From Candolleomyces eurysporus (lineage: Eukaryota; Basidiomycota; Agaricomycetes; Agaricales; Psathyrellaceae), in contig JANBPK010001063.1 of assembly GCA_027579435.1 (NCBI GenBank), positions 1 through 64,000 on the forward strand: DNA of 64,000 nucleotides. Reading direction: 5' to 3'. Positions 44,985 through 55,806 of this stretch are shown here, piece by piece; within the stretch, counting starts at the first letter, position 1, and each line of letters starts with the position of its first letter. Below the pieces are notes generated by a model. The model searched no databases. It had not been told where the DNA came from and saw nothing but the letters and a program-made list of their open reading frames with translations. A program made the position numbers and the translations under genes.

Positions 44985-46130
44985 AGATGGTCTGGGAGAT
45001 CCAATAGCATAGGGCTATAAAAGTATCTAACTATCTTATTTCTGTACATTAGTTGAGGTAGCTAGGGATTTAGGCAATTTTGTAAGAAATCCAAATTATT
45101 TGAGGTCGGAATCAGCTTGAATAATTTATGTAGTACATTTGGCTAGGGCCAACTTAGGTTATATGAATAGCGTCCAAGGTCGAATAATATACACATTCAG
45201 TCAAGGAAAGTTATGCAAGATGGAATTGAGGTCAAACAATATTTGCATGTTAGGTGAACTGCGATTATGCGAAACCAAAGTTCCATCAAATAATTCAACA
45301 TTCAGCTTAGCGAGGTTATGTGAGACAAAATTGAGGTCAAATGACTATTGTTCTGTTCATGTCCTAAGTAGCACAAACTTATCTGAGTCTGACATTGGAT
45401 CAAATAAATTTCAAGACCTAGAATAACTCTTTCCTGATCTAAGTTAGGTGAGTAGAATACAAGGGTTAGTAACCTGTACTTTTGGTCAAGTAAAGTTATG
45501 TGAACGAATGGAAATTATTTGAGTTGGTTCCTACAACTCTGACTTGTCTTATAAAAAAGAGAGTTCTTATAAAATCAGCTATCTTATTCATTTCTTTTTT
45601 TTTGTAATGTAACTACTTCTTTGTTTTGTAATGTAACTATGCAATAATACTCAATACACAATACATGTAATAGTAAACTACCAGTAAACAATGGTGGCAA
45701 TGGCCTCTATCTATGACTTTACAACCCAAAGTAATACACAGCTAGGAAAGAATAGAAATGACAATCAAGAACAGTGACAGTGTCCATATGGAAACAGGAA
45801 TGACAAAGAACTAAAGTACACAAGTGGAGAGAGAAAGGTGTCCAAAGAATAAAATAAAGGTAAAATACAAGATGAGGAGTCACAACGGAAAGGCAAACCA
45901 TAGGAATATGCAACTAAGAAGAAAAGAGAAGGAATGGTAAGCTTACATTGCTGTGTCAGACACCCATCCAGCAGAATCCTCATCAAAGTTTGTATAGCCA
46001 ACATCAAAACGATCATCTGAAAGGGTAGGAGAGGGTCCATGCTGTCAAACAGCCTCACAAACCGACCTAAAAACCGCACTCTCCAACCTATTATTGTACT
46101 CCTTTACTTGGTATTAATGTTGACATTCAA
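44985..46130. repeat. Degenerate short repeats, no gene
   Basis: 45,170-45,540 holds at least three imperfect copies of a segment of about 65-130 bp around AAGTTATGTGAAC / GGTTATGTGAGAC followed by AATTGAGGTCAAA. The rest shows no coding features. Confidence 0.35.
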
Positions 46131-46139
46131 GTATGACTT

Positions 46140-46420
46140 CATGGTTTGGACACTTGAATCCCTTTGCAAATAGGTAACCTTCCAGAGACCATAAGAGGAG
46201 AAGGCATGCCCAATAAAATCTTGGCGAGCATTGACAGAGGCATTCTCCTAGCGAGACCATGCATTCAAAGCTGTTGACTTCCTGTATGGAAGCCCTGTCA
46301 TCTCCTTGAACAGCTTTGGACAGTTGCAAAAGGGCACAGAGAGCACCTTTTCAAACACCTTGATGATCTTGCACACATAGAAGTCAGCAGGCCACTGCTT
46401 GGCAGCAATGACCTAGGGTT
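46140..46420 (-). pseudogene. Possible second 'WP..Y' family fragment
   Basis: Minus strand 46403-46370 reads AAKQWPADFYVCKIIKVFEK, similar in pattern to 38021 and 52332, followed by LLQLSKAVQGDDRASIQEVN. Short and unsupported beyond the motif. Confidence 0.3.
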
Positions 46421-46559
46421 TTGACAGTCAGGCTTTCTTTTGGCAAGGGGCAGCTGTTAGTGTGTCCATTGTGGTGAGGTCAATAAAGTTGTGGCCAATA
46501 GAAGGACCAGCTGTAGGAGAGGATGACAAAGGGTGCTACAGGGTAGTTGGCTTTTGTTA

Positions 46560-47340
46560 CAGGTAACATGACTCCTAGAGATAAGTTTGGACTATTAATG
46601 ACTCGATTTGTAACTACTTTAGATAAGTTAGTACAAGTGACTCAAGAAATAGTCAAGTTGAGTCCATAGGACTCTTTTTCTTTTCTTTTGACTTTGTATG
46701 ATCAGAAATGTAGACTCATAGTGACTCTACTAGTAGTATGACTCAATCTCATGTATTAGTATAAATACAACAGAGAAATGGGACAGGCTCTTTAGCTTGT
46801 TCTCGAGATTCATCGATAACTTGTATTACCCTAAGCTTATGCCTAGGACCATTTGACTTTCATTCAACCTTCAACGAGAAGACCAACATGACAAGGCAGT
46901 ACTTTGTCTCACCATCATCGAACAACTATTTCCCAATTACAGCCAAACGACCTCTCACATCTTCCCTGTCACCGACGCCGAGATCCTCACCTTCATCCGA
47001 TCACTACTACAGGGACTATCCACTACTACCAGGGAAGCCTTACAGTGAATGTTCAAGACAGTGTGTTTGTGCCGATATTTATCGCTTACCACTCTGTACA
47101 TTCAGTTCTTTATTCAGGAGGAGGGATCCCCCTTGTTCATTCCACTCTACAGTACGACCATCTCCACGTCCGATCAATCAGTAGCGTCTCTCAGTACGCA
47201 TACTCAGGTCTTCTATACCAACACACCGTTTTTCAACTATCCCTGGAATCCACCAGTTGTCCCTCAAGAAGTTCCAGACAAAGGGAACAACGCCGACTCG
47301 CCCAACACCAACAACAGGATTGACTTCAAGTGAACAAACC
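46560..47340 (+). other. LTR/promoter-like segment with a short coding relic
   Basis: A TATAAATAC element at about 46761 is followed by a leader and MTRQYFVSPSSNNYF at 46888, with VTDAEILTFIRSLLQG in another frame, which reads like the start of a retroelement gag. No partner LTR was found, so the identity is uncertain. Confidence 0.25.
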
Positions 47341-47419
47341 ATAACAGCTTTGGCATGGAAAAGACACACTCTTTCTCCAAGTCTGACCATGAGGGAGGAG
47401 GAGAAGTAGAGATGCAAGT

Positions 47420-48403
47420 TTAAGGGCAAGGAGAGAGAGGTGTCATTGAGCTGATATGTTTGACAAGAGTATCTGCTATGTTGGTGTAGACCCAGGTGCA
47501 AGCTTTAACAACTTTGAAGAAGCGGCCTTTCTTTCCACACTTAACAAGGTCATCATTGAGCTTTTGCTTGATGTTCTTGTGCTTGGTATGCAGATTGGTC
47601 TGGATATTGTGGGCAAAAGATGGATTGAGTGGGGAACAGATATACATTTTGAGGTTGTTGCAGATATTGACATTGGGGCTACAGAGAAGGATATTTTTGG
47701 TGTTGTTAGCAAAGACAATGCTATACAAAATTTGGGCCATCTTCCTCTATATGCCAGGCTTTGGAACCTTAGATCTTGACCAATGAAATGTTGCCATAAG
47801 GGATTGAAAGCATTTTGAAGAGCTCCTTGGTAATATCAAACTGTGTAAGAGTTGATTTGGCTTGAAAGGACAATTCTTTGGGGCCTTGATTATCCTGGGT
47901 ATAATGAGGACACTTGTCAACNAAAAAAGGTAGGAGCTACAAACCTTGGCCCAAGCAACAACAGTCATTGTATTCTTCAAGCAAAACTCAGTGACCCATT
48001 GGGTGGCCAGCCACTTTTGCTTGGGCTCCCAGAATTGTTCTTTCTCATATTGTTGGATTGACCAGAAATTACACAGCTGGTTGGTGTATCAATAGCTACT
48101 TGCTGGTTAAGAGTCTTGAGATGGCTGAGATAGAGAAAAAGGAGGAGGCAACATGGCAGGAACAGTAACCGGTGCAGAATAAACATTGCCAAAAGGAGTT
48201 GGAAGAACCATGATGAAAGGGATGTTGTCTGAGGGAACAGAAGCTTCAACAGAAGCAATTGAGGTGTGTGCACTGTTAACTGACAGCCACCATGCTCATG
48301 GCAATATTTGGCACATGACATGTTTGCGCACTTCTTGTTGACCTGAACCGCTTTAAAGGCAGAGCAGTGGCACTTGGCATCTACAGCTTCAGAAGCAGCA
48401 AGG
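47420..48403 (-). pseudogene. Relic of a Cys-rich repeat-associated protein (copy A)
   Basis: The minus-strand frame near 48403-48263 reads DAKCHCSAFKAVQVNKKCAN then MSCAKYCHEHGGCQLTVH. The spaced cysteines (C-x4-N-x-S-C-A-x-Y-C-x4-GGC in loose form) match the plus-strand copy at about 51120-51218. The downstream part has gene-like pieces but stops interrupt them. Function unknown. Confidence 0.4.
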
Positions 48404-48759
48404 CCTTAAGTCGAAGGTACAAGGGTCGGGATAGGTGGAGGAGAGGGCTAGCATAGCCAACTTGTTGTTGGCCCACCAAAAGAATGTGTTGTGCTTAGAT
48501 TCAACAGTACCTTGACAATTCATAACTTGAATCAGTAATGCAGCAAGAGAAGATATTGAGGAGAAGACTGACAACTCAGAACTGCTGCCCATAGTTATTG
48601 GTGGTGGCCAAGACCTTTGGAGAGAGCATAGCGCAACAAAAGGCAGCACCGACTGCCTTTCCATATAGAATATTGCAAAGGCGAGGAAAGCCAGCATACA
48701 GGTTTTTTATGACAATGGCAATGAACAGAACCTGGATATAGTGCCAAGGCTGATGCCAC

Positions 48760-50600
48760 TTGTGTCAGAGACAGAAACAAAATAACATGTTACACCTAGC
48801 CAGCTTACCATAGTGTTAATAGTGCCAAGCTAATAACTTTTCTTGATACCAGCAAAGAGTCTAGCTTGAGGCAGCAAGAAAGGCTTACTTTTAACCATCT
48901 TTTTATACTGTTTGGGCATAGGCAGCTCTATAAAAGGCAAGGCCAGAAAGACGGTGAAACTGAGAGAAAGAGAACAAGATGTGAGAGGAAAAATGGCAAC
49001 AAACACTGTTGTTGGTCAATAGCAGGGATTGCCGAGCTCACAACTCATGTGAGTCATGCAAATCGTAGGCATGTGAGTCATAATTCTGGTTTTCAGAACT
49101 TTTTGGATGAAGTGGACGGTGGAACTCAGCATTTGCCAAGCAGCCTCTCAACATTGTTTGGCAACATCGGTCCTTTGTTTCCTTCCTTCTCCCTGTCTCC
49201 TCTCTCATACTTCTCTCTCAAGATGGTTCGGTAATACGCCGCCTGCGTAGATACCCTCTCAAATTTGCGAATCTATTCATAAAGTTCGCAAACTGACGTA
49301 TGTAATTAAAGAGATCTTCTTGAAGGGAGGGAAATATAAGAGTTGGAGTTATCCCTCATTGTCAACTAAGCAGATGCCCTAGAGAACAAAGGAATGTTGA
49401 GTAAGACGGTTCTGCGACGACACTTTAAGTTCATGAAGGTCTCGCAAACGTATCCAAAATGCAGTAATACTATTTGAGGTCTAACTAGCATGCCTGACCT
49501 GGCGAGGTTAGGGGGAGTTGTGCACATTACAAGGGAATTTGCCCTGACATTCGCTAAGCAGGAGTCTTCACGAAGCAGCTGGTGGCTTTGAGAATTGATG
49601 AGTGATCCGCTAAGTCAATAAGCGTTGACGTGACCAGAATTGGAAGGAACAGAAGCAGTGATCAACGTCAGACAGCTAATCTGAAGTTTGTGAACCTGCT
49701 TGGAAAACCAGAAAGCACAACTAAAGCTTATATGGTCATTTACCCAAAGCTTGGTCAGACTGTCCATAGCCAAGAGATAGAAGGAGTCAGCAGAGTAGTG
49801 AAGCAGTGTGGCTTGGTGGAGCCAAGCACCCAAAACTTGGATCAATTTGTCGAATTAGGTGTGCGAACAGAAGGGCGCGCTCTCTGGAAGCAATCCTTGG
49901 TGAATATCCATGCGGACTCAACAACAGCTGCGTCCAAAACAGGTTTGCAAAGCGCCTGGGCTGTGTCCTATGGTTCAAGACTCAACTCTTGGCCTTCAAT
50001 ACCCTCATGTGATTGTGTTTCTTATCTCTCTCTGTCTGTCATCTGTTTGTTTCTTTGTCCATTTGCCAAACAATAATTGCCTATATCTATGTCTCTGTTT
50101 TGTCTATTATAGCATTAGCGGGTAGCTAGCGTTTGTATTTTGCATCGGGACCATGTTCCCAGGAATCTACGAGAGCCATCTGTTATCAAGAAAAGAGTGT
50201 TTAAGTTCGCAAAGTCAATCAGNAGTTGAGTCGCTTGCGTTTTATTGAATTGTTCTTGCGTTAAAGTTGCTTTAGGCCATGTTTCTCTGTTCACAAAGTT
50301 ATCTGTCGTATCTCGAACCATACCATGTGTTAGCAAAGACACTTTGTGAAGCATTTCTATCGTTGCTGGTTGAGCCTTAGCTCCCCTTCGAACTTGCGAT
50401 TGTACAAGAAGAGTTCTAGAAGCCTCTGTTGACTAGACTTAGAGCTTTTACCTATACCCCTTGCCTGCCTTTATCTTCACAAAGGTATTTGGTGTGTTGT
50501 GGTTGTGTGTGTGTTTTGGTTCTATAGTTTGGTTGTTAGAGCGCCCTAGTTTGCTGCCTGCACATCATTGGTATGTTTTTCCTTTTTCTTCTTTTATGTG
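48760..50600. other. Repeat-derived DNA, no gene assigned
   Basis: Contains a pair of TGAGTCAT words at 49050-49057 and 49074-49081. The frames 49630-50076 (plus) and 50115-50354 (minus; RDTTDNFVNRETWPKATLTQ) look translated but match nothing I recognise. N at 50223. Confidence 0.3.
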
Positions 50601-50759
50601 AGTGCACCTGCTCTGTTGGAAACCCATTCAGATGACTGGTTCAAGCATTTTCAGATGACCAGGACTCACTATCTTTTGGCGGGATAGGGGTGAGTCAATG
50701 TTGATGATGTGGCAAGAGGGCCAGGGCTGACTTGTTTATGCTACACTCTTTTAGCAAAT

Positions 50760-52470
50760 CCAGTGCACAATGTCCACTCAAGAGTATCACTGCAGCACCT
50801 GGGTCCATGGGAAACACTGTTGTCATGTGTTGACCCTGATTGTCTGTTGTGATGTGCATCACCCTCAATGTGGGGAAACCTTTGTGAAGGTATGNTTTTT
50901 TTTTGTTAAAGGTATAGTACTAGCTGTTTGACTTTTTCACTCACAGTGCAATGCCCATGCTCCCAGGGTGTGAATGTACTTTCACTGGATCAGAGATATA
51001 ACACTTTCCAACTTGCCAACAACAATTGTGGCCCCCATTTTTGAAGGGCCACCTGCCCTTGCACCTGCTGCCCCCACTTTTGATGGGCCAGCTCCCTTTG
51101 TGCCCATTGCCCCAGGCCTGGCCTCTTGCCACCACTCTGGCTGCCTGGCACATAGGGTGAACTGCAACTGCCCAAATGGTAGCTGTGCACTTTATTGTGG
51201 TCAGGCAGGGGGCTGTTGAAAACACTTGTCCCAGGTCATATCATCCACTGTTTTTGCTCCAGCTATTCTCTTACATCTTGAAGCCCCATCGCTGCCCCCA
51301 GCCAGTACTCTACCACCTTCAGCTGCTGATGCAGCAAGCTTGCCCCAACAATGGCTTGACCCTGCCCTCCAAGACCCAACCCTCAACCCATGCTTCTCAT
51401 CACAGATTTGCCCCACATACACACAGCACAAAGCAGAAGAGCATGCTTGCTTGAGCTTTTGAAAGGCTGAGGAAGCAGCTCAAACCCAGGCAAAAGCTCA
51501 ACTTGAACAAATGTTGAACATTGTCGCATGGTATGAGGTGAGTTGTTAGTCTTGTAAATGTTATGTTCAACTACTGACTTCTACCAACCAACCTAGGATG
51601 GTAAAGCACTGGCAGAAATGACAGTTCAGTCCAAGCCTTTGACATACTTCCAATACCCCCACTTTGACATCAACACCAACTCTTTGCATGACCTGGGCCT
51701 TGACTTCGAGAAGAGCAGCATCAAGGTCTATCTTCCCAACTGCAATGCTTGGTCAAAGATATCGTCTATCTTGTACACGATGGATGTAACAGGTATCAAG
51801 AATGTTTTACTGCGCACCTCAACAGTCAAGCAGCTCACTGGTGTGGACAACTACATCAATTTGATGTGAAAACCTCAACCCACAATCCCCAACATCTGTA
51901 CCAACCTTACCCAAGAGTGCTTGCAAGTCCTGTCAAAGGTGAATGCCCTGTATGTCTCAAGAACTCAAGGTGGCCCATCACTGCAGACCCCAGTTTGTGC
52001 CCGCTCTGCTTTGTGGCACACATTGCCCACCATCACTCCCCACTCAATGCTCCCAGCCTCCTTGTCTGCAACTTTACTATCCCCAACCACCTCCACTTTG
52101 AAGAGAAAGCACATATCCAGTCCTTCCACCACACCCACAGCTTTTATTGATATCTCAGAGCTGCCCACCCTGACCAACAAAAACTTCTTCAACCTCTTTG
52201 AGCTACCAACATTTCCCTTGTCCTCTCATCAGCCACTGCCCAAGAGGATCAAAGCCTTTCCTGCTGCAGGACTCTCTCACTCTGCCAAAGGTGTTCTTAT
52301 TACTTCATATCCTAATAACCATGACTGCATCTGGCCAAGGAATTTTTACTGCTATGAGATTGCTGAGCTCTTCATGCAGTATGATGGCCTCTCTACTACT
52401 TGTGGGTTGCAAAAAGGATGGCAGCTGACTAAACAAATGATAGGAGGAGATTGGGACGGGGTAAGGTAGT
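50760..52470 (+). pseudogene. Cys-rich / 'WP..Y' repeat-associated protein (copy B, most complete)
   Basis: Pieces in order on the plus strand: STWVHGKHCCHVLTL (about 50780), then across an N and introns PTTIVAPIFEGPPALAPA, the cysteine module ASCHHSGCLAHRVNCNCPNG / SCALYCGQAGGC (about 51120-51218), DGKALAEMTVQSKPLTYFQY (about 51600), CPVCLKNSRWPITADPSLCPLC (about 51940), PLPKRIKAFPAAGLSHSAKG (about 52230), and WPRNFYCYEIAELFMQYDGL (52332). Frames change often, partly at plausible GT-AG introns. The order Cys module, then WP..Y block suggests one protein family that also left the fragments at 37.7-38.2, 46.1-46.4 and 47.4-48.4 kb. I do not know its function. Confidence 0.45.
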
Positions 52471-52619
52471 AGAAGTTTGCATACATGTAAATTATGTGTA
52501 CATATGAATGAGATTAGGTAAGGCTGTTGACTAGATTTCATTAGCAGGATGGGGACAGTATCTTGTCCAAGAAGAAATCAAACCAGTCTGCTGTTATCTC
52601 CCTGCAAATAGAGTGACTA

Positions 52620-53785
52620 TCTAGCCATACATTTGTCTGCTCTGCAACGGACATGTTAAAATACCACCCTTGTTCACCCTCTCTTTGAAGCTCAGGGAAG
52701 CTATGAGGGTTACAATTCTCCTGGCAAAAGATGTCGGTTTGTGAATGTTTACATTTGCATGTTCCCCAATAACTTCATATGTCTCCTCCAGAGCAACTTC
52801 TTTATCAATCAGCGAAAGGATGGCAGTATTGACAGAGTCTAAACTCTTTGGATGAGCAACACATGCCCATTCCAGGCACTTCTTGTATTGGAATGCAGCT
52901 GAGCTTTGCTGGAGGTGTATGTATGTCTTTGACAAGGTCACAGGTACGGAATGTTGATTGAGTGGGTCTTAAGCACCCAGCAATGCAACATATGCTATTC
53001 TCACCCTGGTATAAAAAACGGTCCTTCACACTAGCAAGAGGAATCTTGCAATGTGCTACCCCACAAGTTGACTGACCTACTGTGATTCCATCCATAATGA
53101 CAGCCAACACCTCTCAGTCACCTGAATGTATTAATATTAGCTTGAGAATGAGTAAAAAATAAATAAATTAAAATCATGTACCATCACAACCATCACCTTT
53201 GATAATTTGGACACACTTGGTGCAAGCATGAGCCATGGTGTACAGAATAGCCTGTTGTTGCTCAGCAACTTGGATTTTCTGGCCTTTAACTGTGCAGATG
53301 CATTGGCAACTGGTACTTTGGCTGTTCGGGGGCCATAGTGCTCTTGGTGATGCTATACAAATAGTCAGAACAATTTTGATGTGAAATTTCATTATTCTTG
53401 ACGTACAGTATCCATGCTGAGAGCCATGAGCCTTGAAGCCAGCCAAGATTGGTGCATCGTTGAATGATGTTGGGTCAAGTCCCAGATTACACTCTTGGAG
53501 GTGGTCCAGCATTGTTCTACCTCTGCCAGCATGATGTTGCAGGCAGACCCAAGAAATTGAGCACTGCTTGGAGGGAGAAATGGAGGAGCAGTGTTGTACC
53601 AGGTTCCAAACATTGATGGGTATGCAAGGACAATGTTGATCTTGAGATTTGAGGCATAGATGATGAATTTTATGAAAGGACAGGCTTTCCCCATCTAGCG
53701 CATTTAATAGAGCCTCCATGCTGCTTTTCAGAGGTGTATGGAGTGTGAAGGAGAGGGAATAACAATGGAAATGTGCGATGCGCAA
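52620..53785 (-). pseudogene. CxC6-like cysteine-cluster protein of KDZ elements, degenerate
   Basis: The segment 53110-52900 reads AVIMDGITVGQSTCGVAHCK then IPLASVKDRFLYQGE and ICCIAGCLRPTQSTFRTCD. MDG-[IV]-T-[IV]-G followed by spaced cysteines is the CxC6-type cluster that accompanies KDZ transposases in mushroom genomes. The upstream frame (53785-53174) has Cys/His-rich sequence but is not readily aligned. Several frame changes. It is probably a different copy from the relic at 40.6-41.7 kb. Confidence 0.5.
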
Positions 53786-54112
53786 ACACGATGCGACGTG
53801 ATGGCAGCAAGCTGCATGATCAATATCTTAAAATAGACAATTACTAATACAAGGTCTGGGCCACAACTCAGCTGAGTCATGGCTTTTGAGTCATGATTCT
53901 CATTTCAGGATGTCCTCGCTTCGTCTGACTCATGTGAATGGGAATTCCCAGTTCCAAGGCTTTCTGAACTACTTGGTGTTGCCCCATACTCTCAGATTCA
54001 ATTTGGGAGCCCTTGCCTCAGCTGAACCTCTACTATGTTGCACTCTTTCCCTCAGCTCTCCTGTCATCCTCTCTTGTTCTTCGCAATCATTTCCCTCAGT
54101 CCTTATCCCACA

Positions 54113-54949
54113 ATGTCGTCCTCATCCCCTTCTTTCGCACACGTCACCTCTACCAACTACACTACCTGGTCCAGCGATGTGGAGGCCTGGCTCATATCCC
54201 AGAGCCTCTGGCGCATTGTTTCCGGTTCCCAGAAGCACCCCGAGCTTGAACTGCCCTCTGCCAGCAACAATAATCCTCCCTCTAACTCCACTACCACTTC
54301 TGCCAGTGCTGCTGCCCAGGCCAACCTCCGTGAGGCGAAAACCCTTGAGCTGCAGGACATTTGGGATGCAAAAAGCAACAAGGCTCCTGGTTGGATCTGG
54401 TTGATGCTCGACCAGGACCAGAAGACACTTGTAGATGGATGCAAGAACGATCCATGCACTATGTGGACCACTCTGGAGTCGACTTACCATCAGAAGAAGG
54501 CTGGGAGCTGCTTCAACGCCTATGACAACTTGTTTTTCATCAGGAAGAGCGGTGACGAGTCTCTCCAGTCTCTCATCAACCGAGTGGACGGATCCATGAA
54601 GCTCTGCCAGTCCCTCAGGCCCAAGGACTTCAACCTCAAGGCCTTAGACAAAGAACTTACCTCCATGGTCCTCATCCACACTCTCCCGGATGAGTACAGC
54701 CACTTTGTCTCGTTGCTCCTGCTCATGGACAAGCTCGACACAGACACGGTTCAGCAAGTGTTTTCTACAGAGGAGATTCAGCGCTGTCGTTGCGCTGCTG
54801 AGGCTGTTTCCATCGCCGCTTCCACCCCACTTCAATGCAAAGTTTGTTCTCATCCTGGCCATGCACAATCGACTTGCTGCACCTTCGCCTACGCTCAGAG
54901 AACTGCTCGTAAGCAGGCCGCATTGGGAGGAAGCTGGAAACAACGCTAG
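54113..54949 (+). pseudogene. Copia gag (UBN2-type with CCHC knuckle)
   Basis: 278 aa: MSSSSPSFAHVTSTNYTTWS, central gag fold with LESTYHQKKAGSCFNAYDNL, LDKELTSMVLIHTLPDEYSH, and a C-terminal zinc knuckle CKVCSHPGHAQSTC. It ends at TAG 54947-54949. The following sequence continues in the same frame (GAKKAQEATATVPAAKF), so the stop either needs readthrough or is a nonsense mutation of a gag-pol fusion. Confidence 0.8.
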
Positions 54950-55314
54950 GGGGCCAAGAAGGCTCAGGAAGCTACTGCCACTGTCCCAGCTGCGAAGTTT
55001 GCAGGCAATGCGAGTGCTATTTTGGATCTCCCTGATCCTTTTTTCCTCATCCAGCTCCATGCTGACTTCCGTTGGAATGCGGACACAGGCTGCATTTCAA
55101 CAATGATGCCTCACCGCCACTGGATGCGCAATTATTGCCTATACCGCGTTCCAGTTGAGTTAGCAGATGGAAGTGTTATTTATTCAGCTGGAATTGGGTC
55201 TGTGGTCATTGACCCAGTAATTGGGGGGAAGTCAGTCCACTCTGTGGAGCTTATATGCGCTCTATACGTTCCGCAGCTCTGTAGCAACCTGCTGTCTTTA
55301 CCTTACCTGGTGTT
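54950..55314 (+). pseudogene. Copia protease segment, cut by a LINE
   Basis: In frame with gag beyond the TAG. Contains the aspartic protease core FRWNADTGCISTMMPHRHWM (D-T-G), then ELICALYVPQLCSNLLSLPY. The reading frame is interrupted at the LINE target site and resumes at 61023 as LTRCCGFEFHVDS. Confidence 0.75.
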
Positions 55315-55806
55315 TTTTTTTTTTTTTTAAATCCTATTTATATTCCGGGGCGCAAAGGCAGGCTGGTCGCTATCTACGAGTACAAGTAAACAACATTAGA
55401 GAAGGGGTGGCAGACATGACACAGTCGCATAGCAAGATGTGAGCTCTGCCCTAGGCCAGAGCTTGAGTATGCACTCGCCAGTTTTATAGGCTTGTGCAGA
55501 TGCAGTGTAAGTCCGGGCACCCAAAGGCCCTGACCCACACCCCACTTGTCTGCCACGTCCTCCCTCCAATTGGGTCATGACAGGGCAGGGTCCGGGTGGT
55601 CCTTCTCAGCCTAAGCCTTACAGTGCCTCCCTTACCCCGCCCCAACTTCCCCTCCTTTTGGTATCAATGCAGCTAAAACCAGGGGGTGCAGGTCACAGGC
55701 CTGGCCCCGACTTTCACCCGATGCCCTGAGGGGCGGGACGAAACCCAAACACATGTGGGTTTTGCTGCAAGAAACCGATAAGCTCATTCAGGAGCTTCGG
55801 TGAGCG

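Noticed and set aside
53820..54112. A 5' LTR for the Copia element
   Set aside because: No TGTTAGAAGGAAG start, TTTTAACA end or other similarity to the 3' LTR at 63551-63768 is present.
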